A DNA stretch of 64,000 nucleotides from Allomyces macrogynus ATCC 38327 (taxonomy: Eukaryota > Blastocladiomycota > Blastocladiomycetes > Blastocladiales > Blastocladiaceae), in contig GG745328.1 in NCBI GenBank assembly GCA_000151295.1, positions 1,871,015 to 1,935,014 of the forward strand. The letters run 5' to 3'. The notes below the pieces were generated by a model. That model was given only the letters and a program-made list of their open reading frames with translations, was not told the origin of the DNA and made no database searches. Shown in pieces: positions 57,703 to 64,000 of this stretch (its first letter is position 1; each line of letters begins with the position of its first letter). The translations under genes were made by a program, and so were the position numbers.

Positions 57703-57869
57703 CGCCGGTGAGCCGAGGTGCCGCTTCATAGCTTGAGGCGACCGATACATTTTTTCACCTATTCCAGGCCAACGACGTTGTGCATGCAGCCAAGGACAGC
57801 CTGATCACAAAAGATCAACCTCAACTTTTCGGCTAACGACAACCAGTGCCCACCAAGGATCCGACCACC

Positions 57870-59226
57870 ATGTCTTCCGGCAAACAAATTCTCTACGGCG
57901 CCAATGTCGTACTACCTGCGTTGATGGCGCAACGTCGACAAATCATTCGAGCGCTGGTCCAGCGGCGTAATCCGGAACTGTAAATACTGGTGCCAGCATC
58001 CAATCGTCAACGCAAGTGAGCAAAACTGCTTCAATCATCAGCAATTCAAGGACCTGACGGGAAATTGCCTTGTGTATAGGCTCGGGAAGCGCCGACCCCC
58101 GCCTCGGCAGGAAATACCAGCGATCCAGCGTTTGCTCGAGGAGCGCAACATTCCGGTCGTCGATGCGTTTCGTTACGAGCTCGACCGATTGACGGACGGG
58201 CGCCCTCACAATGTTCGTACTGCCTTCTCTCGGTTCTGGCGATTTCTTCCCGCTATTCCGCTGCTCACGCGGCCAGCCTGATTTTGACGGATGTGTGGGT
58301 GCGGGAAATGATAGGGCCTCGTTCTCGAAGTGGGCGAGCTCCCGATTGAGCGCGCACAAGTACTGGGTCAGGTTGATTTGAACGTACGTGGTTTGTCTCG
58401 ACCCAGCGGAGCACGAGCACAAATGTCTAATTGGTGTTAATTCCAATAGGCCAAGACGTACGAGCTCCACCCGCAAGGCCTAATGCCGATGCCAATTCAT
58501 CGCAGGTCGATGATCCGGCCTCCTCTCTGGATTTGTACGTCTTTACTTTCTCCATCCATCGCTATGTCGCGCAAACCTCACGCACTCGCTTCGTTTCGCT
58601 CAGTTATGGACGGCATCACGGACCCGCAAAACGTGGGCTCGATCATCCGCACCGCGCACTACCTCGGCGTCGACGGCATCACGCTTCCGATGCGCGACAG
58701 TCCGCCACTCGGCGGTACCGTGAGCAAGGCCTCGGCAGGTGCACTTGAGCTGATGCGAAACGTGTTCCATGTCCGGAACACGGCCAAGTTCTTGCACGAC
58801 TGCCAGGCCAACGGGTGGGAGGTTGCGGCCGGCGGGAAGCGGCCGTTGCCGGACCTGGTGGAGGACGCGCCGCTGCCCATTCGCAGCAAGGTAACCAAGG
58901 CGCTTGTGCGCAAGACGGGCCCGATTGGGAGCCGCCCGACGGTGCTGATTCTCGGCAGCGAACACAAGGGGCTGCGCCCGTCGCTGCTCCCGCTGATCGA
59001 CCGGTACTTGTGGATTCCGTACGGCGGGCCGATCCTACCCATGGCGCTGCGGTCGGACACGACGCCGTCGGTGGCTGGGGCGGAGAACGGCGACCGTGCC
59101 GCTGCCAATCTCGCGCAGGAGGAGGACCCCATTGAGTCGCTGAACGTGAACGTGGCGGCTGGGATTTTGGTGTCGCATCTTCTTGCTACCATGGAGGGCA
59201 AGCCGAGTATCGTCCTCGACAGCTGA
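57870..59226 (+). CDS. MRM1: Mitochondrial rRNA 2'-O-ribose methyltransferase MRM1 (SpoU family)
   Basis: Exons 57870-57956, 58042-58212, 58315-58359, 58450-58534 and 58604-59226 encode 336 residues. The third exon may instead end at 58371 (+4 residues). MRM1 methylates a ribose in the large mitochondrial rRNA. The N-terminal RNA-binding part begins ILYGANVVLPAL and contains LLEERNIPVVDAFRYELDRL followed by TDGRPHN-GLVLEVGELP. The SpoU/TrmD knot domain follows: PLWIFMDGITDPQNVGSIIR (motif 1), TVLILGSEHKGLRPSLL (motif 2) and SLNVNVAAGILVSHLL (motif 3, with the usual N-V-A-A pattern). The first donor (GTCCAG) is non-consensus, so the exon 1/2 junction is the weakest point. A targeting presequence is not evident in this model; the N-terminus may be incomplete. 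It starts 167 bp after AAR2. Confidence 0.9.
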
Positions 59227-60051
59227 GCGTGCGGTTTTAGCAAATAATTGATCTCATTTGTGCCGTGCTGCTCCTGCTCGTTTTGCTTGCGCGTTGCTTG
59301 ACCAAATCAGCCCCAGCGCAGATCTCCCAGCCCACGACGCGGTCATGTGAGGTTAAATCGTCGGATTATGATGCTTGGAACACGGTCGTGGCCGACGAAG
59401 ACGTTTGCGATGACGCGCCGCGCGACTCGTCAACAGTCAGCACCCGCGAACGGCACCGCCTTGCTGGGAGACTTGGTGCAAAAGAGATGCGCGCGCGGCG
59501 CCATTGATCAACCAATTGCTCGATAATTATTCGACAATTTGCAATGCCGTGACCGTGCTGTTCAACGTCTATTCTCGACAACACCAGCGACCCCGACGAG
59601 CCAGCGCTAACGACAACGGCCGAAGAGGAGCCGTACGCCTGCCTTGCCGCCGTGATCGAGGGCCGTCTCTCCGAGCAAACAGCATCGCACCATCTCTCGC
59701 TTCTCTCTGGTGCACGGCGCGCTCCATCCCGTCGATCCGTCCTCGCTCTCGATTCCCCCCCTCGCCGTGCGGCCTCGACCTGCCGATAGATCGCGGAAGC
59801 GACCCTCTCGCCCCGCACAGCACTTGATCCAACCCGACTCGCCCATTGACTGAATTATTATCTTGACGCGGCCCGGATCCCTTCTCCCGCCGACACCCAC
59901 CGACTTTCTCTCCTCTTGCTCGTGCTCAGCGTGTTGTGCGCGCTCCTGTCCTCGACTTGCGCGTGTTTCTCTCCTTGTCCCCATCTCTCTCCGCGTTCTC
60001 TCCTCGCTTTACCCCTCCGCTGCGCGGTTGCCACCCCCAGCCCCACCTACG
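59227..60051. promoter_or_regulatory. Intergenic and CT-rich 5' leader of the phosphatase gene
   Basis: No gene is supported between MRM1 and the phosphatase. The last 170 bases (about 59880-60050) are strongly pyrimidine-rich, with many TCTCTCC and CTCTCCT repeats and few A. Such CT blocks are common at fungal transcription starts and in long 5' leaders. A in-frame upstream ATG at 59863 lies in this tract but opens a low-complexity frame, so 60052 was taken as the start. Confidence 0.5.
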
Positions 60052-62882
60052 ATGCCCATCCCGAGTCGCGTGGACGCTGTCCTCTCGCCGAGCCCCGCAC
60101 GACACCGCTCCGCCGGCTCTGGCAACTTGACGAGCCCGACGTCGACCGGTGCCATGAGCACCATCTCCGGTGCACCTGTCTCTCCTCTTCTCGTCGAAGG
60201 CGCTTCAACGCCCGACTACCGCGTCGCGGCTGGCGCCGCCGCCGTCTGTCCCGCCCCCACCAGTCCTGGCGCCGCCGCGCGCTCGGTTCTCCCGCGGTCG
60301 AGCTCGTCGCCGCCCATCAAGTACGCGCCGATGTTCTCTGACGACGCTGTGTCAACCACGACGAGACCGGCCAAGCCAGTGCCGATGGCAACTGACAAGT
60401 CCCCGTCGAGCACGCCCGGCGCGCCGCGCCGCGGGTTCCTCGGCGTGAACGTGACGCTGGCCTCGATTCAGTCGGCGACGAGTTTCACTGGGTCGGCCAT
60501 GACATCGAGTCTCGGGCTCACGCCCAAGGACATGGGCGCCGCGATGGCCTTGTCGGCGTCGCAATTGCTCGCGGGTAAAGGCGAAATTCCGGCGATTCAG
60601 CTCGCGGCGTCGCCCGCGGGCAGAATGATGCTGAGTCCGAACGACGATACGGCGGGCGTGGGCATGGCGCAGCGGAATGCCCTGTCCGGCAGCCAAATCA
60701 ATTTGAAGGGCGCGGCCGCTGCGCCCGGGACGACGGTGCAGGGACTCACGCCTAACTTGTCGGGCGGGAGTCTGGCGCGGTCGCCTTCGGGCCAGACGGG
60801 ACCGAGCGCGAGTAATTTGCCAGTGCCGATGAAAGCCGACGAGTTGGTCGCGCACCTGAGCGGCCATTTCTTGCACACGATCATGCTCGACGTGCAGAGT
60901 TCGGATACTTCGAGTGGCGGCGTGCAGAAGCGGATTATTGGTGCGACGCTCAAGCGCGATTTTTTCAAGCATCGGTACGGCTACGTCTTGCCGCGCTTGT
61001 GTGCTTTTTGGTCTTGATCACGGTTCCACTCACCCCCCCCCCCCCTACCCTGTGTTCGCACAGCGCGTTCCGCTGGTACTCGACGTCGTCGGCCGCAACC
61101 AAATCGGGCACGGGCACCAACAACGCCAAGGTCGTGTACGACGTGGTGTTCAAGACGAGCGGCGTCATGGAACGCGTGGGCCAGACCGAGTTTGACCCAA
61201 CGTTTGTCATCTACGACGAGAACGGCGACCGCGACGAGACGGCCTACAAGGTCGGCAAGTTGCTCAAGCAGCACCGCAAGGAACTGCATGTCTACTACCT
61301 GGTCGGTGGAATCGAGCGGTTTGCACGCACCTACCCGTGGTTTGTCGATCCGCGGCCCGCAGTGGTGGGCAAGGACGGCGACAATTCGGCCGCGGCCACG
61401 ATTCAAGAGTTGCGGTCGCGGCAGGCGGCCATCTTGGGCGGTCGGCTGCTCACGCCGAGTTTGATCCTGCACCGCGATGGCCGCGAAGTGCTCATGAGTA
61501 AACGGTGGCTCGCCGACGCCGACCCGAATCCGTCGAGCCCGTCGCTCGATGCCGTGTCCACGGTCACGTCGCCCAAGGACTCGATTGCCGCTGACGAGGT
61601 CGCGCCGCTGTCGCCGTCGAGTCCCGAGCCGCCGCCCGGGCTCACTGATGCGTCCAACGCAGGCGACCAGTCGGGTGATAACGGGCCCGGTGTGGGTCTG
61701 TCGCTGGCCGAGGAAAAGCAGCTGCTCGACAACGAGACCGCAGGGAACAACGACGACACCGAGCAGGGCACCGAGAGTGCCGAGGACGTGTCGACGTTGC
61801 CCGAGGACCAGCCGTTCCTGTACCTGTCGGGCATTCGCGGTGCGACGGAGCCACACTTGAAGCACTTGAAGATCACGCATGTGCTCAACATTACGCAACA
61901 CCCGCACCCGTCGAACATGCCGGGCGTCGATTATCTGAAGATCGCGCTCGACGACGTGCCGTCGGCGCGGATCGACTTGCATTTCCAGCAGGCGCTCGAC
62001 TTTATCAATTCGGCCCGCGCGATGCCGAATGGCCGATGCTTGGTGCACTGCTTTGCCGGTACGTTTTTTATCCCTCTCCGTTGCGTGCTTCAGAAGAACG
62101 GTTGCACTCACATCAGAGAACGTTGCCAACTAGGTGTGTCGCGGTCGACGTCGCTGGTGCTCGCTTACCTTATGTCGGCGCAGGGCTGCACGCTCGCGCA
62201 GGCCTACCACACGACGTTCCGGTCGCGCCCCGTGATCCAGCCGAACGAAGGCTTTTCCAAGAAGCTGCAAAAGCTGGAAAAGGAGCTGCGCGGCTCGCGG
62301 TACCCGTCGCTCGTCTATGGGTGGATGAGCCCGAACAACACCAACTTCCGTGACTTTATCGAGTTTACGATGCTGCACGACGACTTGCAGAGCAAGCTCA
62401 ACAAGCGCGCCGCATCGAGTGCCGGCATGATGCGCAGCGAGTCGCACAAGTCGTCGGCCGACACGACGGCTCCCACGCCCCCGATTAAAGGAGCCACCGA
62501 TGGCAGCAGTCCGAGTATGGTCTCGTCGAGCTCGCACAAGTCGATTTCGCCGGGTGTCTCGCCGATTGGGTCGATGCTGATCCCGTCGGCGAGTTTCGTG
62601 AGTGGGACCACCACGGGAAACGCGCTGCTCGTGGACGTGCCGTCACCCGCAACCAGCCGGCACAGTTCATTGTCGCGCAACCGTTCGGGTAGTGTTGGGC
62701 ATGCCGAGGCCGCCATGCCGGGCCCGCCGCCGGGACTGCCGACGTTCCCGGCGACGAGCAGTAAGGAGGGGGCGGCTGCCGCGGCCATGGTGGGCAGTAT
62801 GCCGCGCCGCCGCACGAGCAGCCCGTCGCCGGTCGTGGATTTGCCGCTGTCGGCGTACTTTCCGTCGCTCGGGTTCAAGTAG
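60052..62882 (+). CDS. Dual-specificity protein phosphatase with long disordered N-terminus and rhodanese-like region
   Basis: Exons 60052-60974, 61064-62058 and 62134-62882 encode 888 residues. The first 250 residues are Ser/Pro/Ala-rich and disordered. A moderately conserved-looking segment (about 265-450; VVYDVVFKTSGVMERVGQTE, YKVGKLLKQHRKELHVYYLV, GGIERFARTYPWFV) has the look of the rhodanese/CDC25-like module found in MAP-kinase phosphatases. The catalytic DSP domain follows (about 540-710): FLYLSGIRGATEPHLKHLKI, THVLNITQH and GRCLVHCFAGVSRSTSLVLA with the HCx5R P-loop intact (Cys near 637). EKELRGSRYPSL ends the domain. A Ser-rich tail of about 170 residues follows. The P-loop is split by an intron at the Gly before V-S-R. 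Likely a MAP-kinase or related phosphatase; the substrate is unknown. Confidence 0.88.
61033..61045 (+). repeat. C13 homopolymer in an intron of the phosphatase gene
   Basis: Thirteen C lie within intron 60975-61063, upstream of the TTCGCACAG acceptor. Like the C25 tract in the ABCA gene, it is in the polypyrimidine-tract region. Confidence 0.85.
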
Positions 62883-64000
62883 ATGATTATGTGCGCGTGT
62901 CCTTGGCGCATCTCTGGTCGGCAGCGATCTCGCGCCGACGCGGATGGTGGATCCTGGTGCGCGCCGGAGGAGGTGGAGAAGGAAGGAGACGACTTTGCGA
63001 ACTTGCGGGGTTGTGTGCGGAGGGATGGTAGGGGGAGGCCAGTGTGATAAATGTGTTCTTTTAGCCCAGGCCTGGCATGGCTGTCTGTGGCTCTCGTCCA
63101 GGTCAACGTCCACGGCATCAACGAGGCTGGACTTGTCGTTGTGCAAGGACTTTCCGGATCTGTATTCACCAAAAACGCTCGTTATCGATGGCGAGTAGAA
63201 ATCAATTTCCAAAATATTGCGGGCCGGATCAAACGCAGCAAAAATTGCGTTGGAAGGCATGATTGCGTTGATGTACACCAAAGCCCTCGCATTCTCAACG
63301 CGCCAGCAAGGCACGCCATGCTGGAACGAGGCGATGACCCGGGCTTGATTTCCAACTCGGGAGAAAGGGAGTGAGGGAGAGGAGAGGAGAGATGATAAAG
63401 TATCAAAAAGCAAGGGAAGCAAACGACGACAGAAGCCGTTGGCGACTTGAGTTGCACTTGGACACTTGCCATCATGACACACTTGCCACCCCACCCCGAA
63501 CCACCGAATGTCGCTCATTGCGCAGTGGTTCACACATCCCACAGCTGTCCAGACTCGCCGGCTCACAACGGGCCAGGTCATTGTCCTCACCTTGCCAATG
63601 TGGAATGCAGGAAGGGGTTGGAGCGCAGTGCGCGCCAGGATATAAAGCGCCCTGCAGTCAAACGTCGAGACTCGAGATGATGGTTACTATTTGGTGGACC
63701 GAGGGTGCAAACAACGTGAAGATTAACGTGAGGATCTTGCGACAGGCAAACACAACAAACATGACCGCGTCGGACCACAACTTCCGGATCTTGCCGCTGT
63801 GGCGACTAGTCGTTGCGCTTGCCTGCTGTCTCTGATGCGGGGCAAACAATACAGAAAGCGTCAACAAAATGTGACCCAATTCCTGCTGGGCCAATCAAAC
63901 GGCGAGTTTGGGAGCGGTTCCAGCGGTGACTCGAGGCAGACGCGCCGGCACGCGGAATCACAGTCGTGAAAATCTCGACGCGCTTCTGCTCTCTCCAGGC
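62883..64000. other. Right-hand flank without a supported gene
   Basis: About 1.1 kb follows the phosphatase stop. A purine-rich block (GAGGGAGAGGAGAGGAGAG, 63374-63392) could be a CT-rich leader or polypyrimidine tract for a minus-strand gene. On that strand, roughly 63060-63340, the frame reading INAIMPSNAIFAAFDPARNI and LEIDFYSPSITSVFG looks somewhat protein-like. It has no recognised family, no clear start, and competing plus-strand frames of similar quality. I therefore do not call a gene. Confidence 0.35.

Noticed and set aside
63060..63400. Protein-like minus-strand frame in the right flank
   Set aside because: Some peptide-like segments, but no start, splice pattern or family could be established and the plus strand has comparable frames; recorded only as a possibility in the flank entry.
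1..64000. Prokaryotic features: operons, CRISPR arrays, insertion sequences, riboswitches, terminators
   Set aside because: All recognisable genes are eukaryotic and intron-bearing; no direct-repeat arrays or transposase signatures were seen.

Overview
This is a G+C-rich, gene-dense eukaryotic window from a flagellated (zoosporic) fungus. The evidence is a mix of typically fungal housekeeping genes (PCP1/PARL, ORC3, SEC5, BST1, NHP2, AAR2, MRM1) and two genes specific to cilia and flagella (CFAP69, CEP164). About 69 introns can be inferred. Nearly all are 55-90 nt, with GTACG/GTGCG/GTATG donors and CAG/TAG acceptors. Base composition and intron style fit Blastocladiomycota (Allomyces/Catenaria-like), but that placement is inference. 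I see no plasmid, phage, CRISPR or insertion-sequence feature and no recognisable tRNA or rRNA gene. For the spliced models the stated span runs from start codon to stop codon, and exon limits are in each entry. Every joined model keeps one open frame whose length is a multiple of three.

Layout. 0.4-10.8 kb: mitochondrial rhomboid protease (+), ORC3 (-), and a 1,867-residue HEAT-like protein (-). 10.8-12.4 kb: an unresolved stretch with one possible small gene. 12.4-15.8 kb: an ADP1-like ABCG transporter (+) with a Cys-rich luminal domain. 16.1-22.1 kb: a head-to-head pair of flagellar genes, CFAP69 (-) and CEP164 (+), sharing a 379-bp promoter that contains an X-box-like site. 22.2-33.1 kb: two half-size ABCA transporters (- and +) flanking a TUG/ASPSCR1-type UBX protein (-). 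34.1-45.3 kb: exocyst SEC5, a SNF2-RING ATPase and the GPI inositol deacylase BST1/PGAP1 (all +). 45.7-54.4 kb: a mucin-like single-pass membrane protein and a large DOCK-family GEF (both -). 55.2-62.9 kb: NHP2, AAR2, MRM1 and a dual-specificity phosphatase (all +). The last 1.1 kb holds no gene I can support.

Functional themes. Membrane transport and traffic are prominent: three ABC transporters, SEC5, PGAP1, a UBX/p97 adaptor and DOCK signalling. RNA processing has three genes (NHP2 for pseudouridylation and rRNA, AAR2 for U5 snRNP, MRM1 for mitochondrial rRNA). Flagellum assembly has two. No multi-gene operon-like system or defence island is visible. The most interesting points are the divergent CFAP69/CEP164 promoter, the ABCA-UBX-ABCA arrangement with shared intron positions, two micro-exons coding for ATPase motifs, and two introns of 3n length whose retention would have defined consequences.
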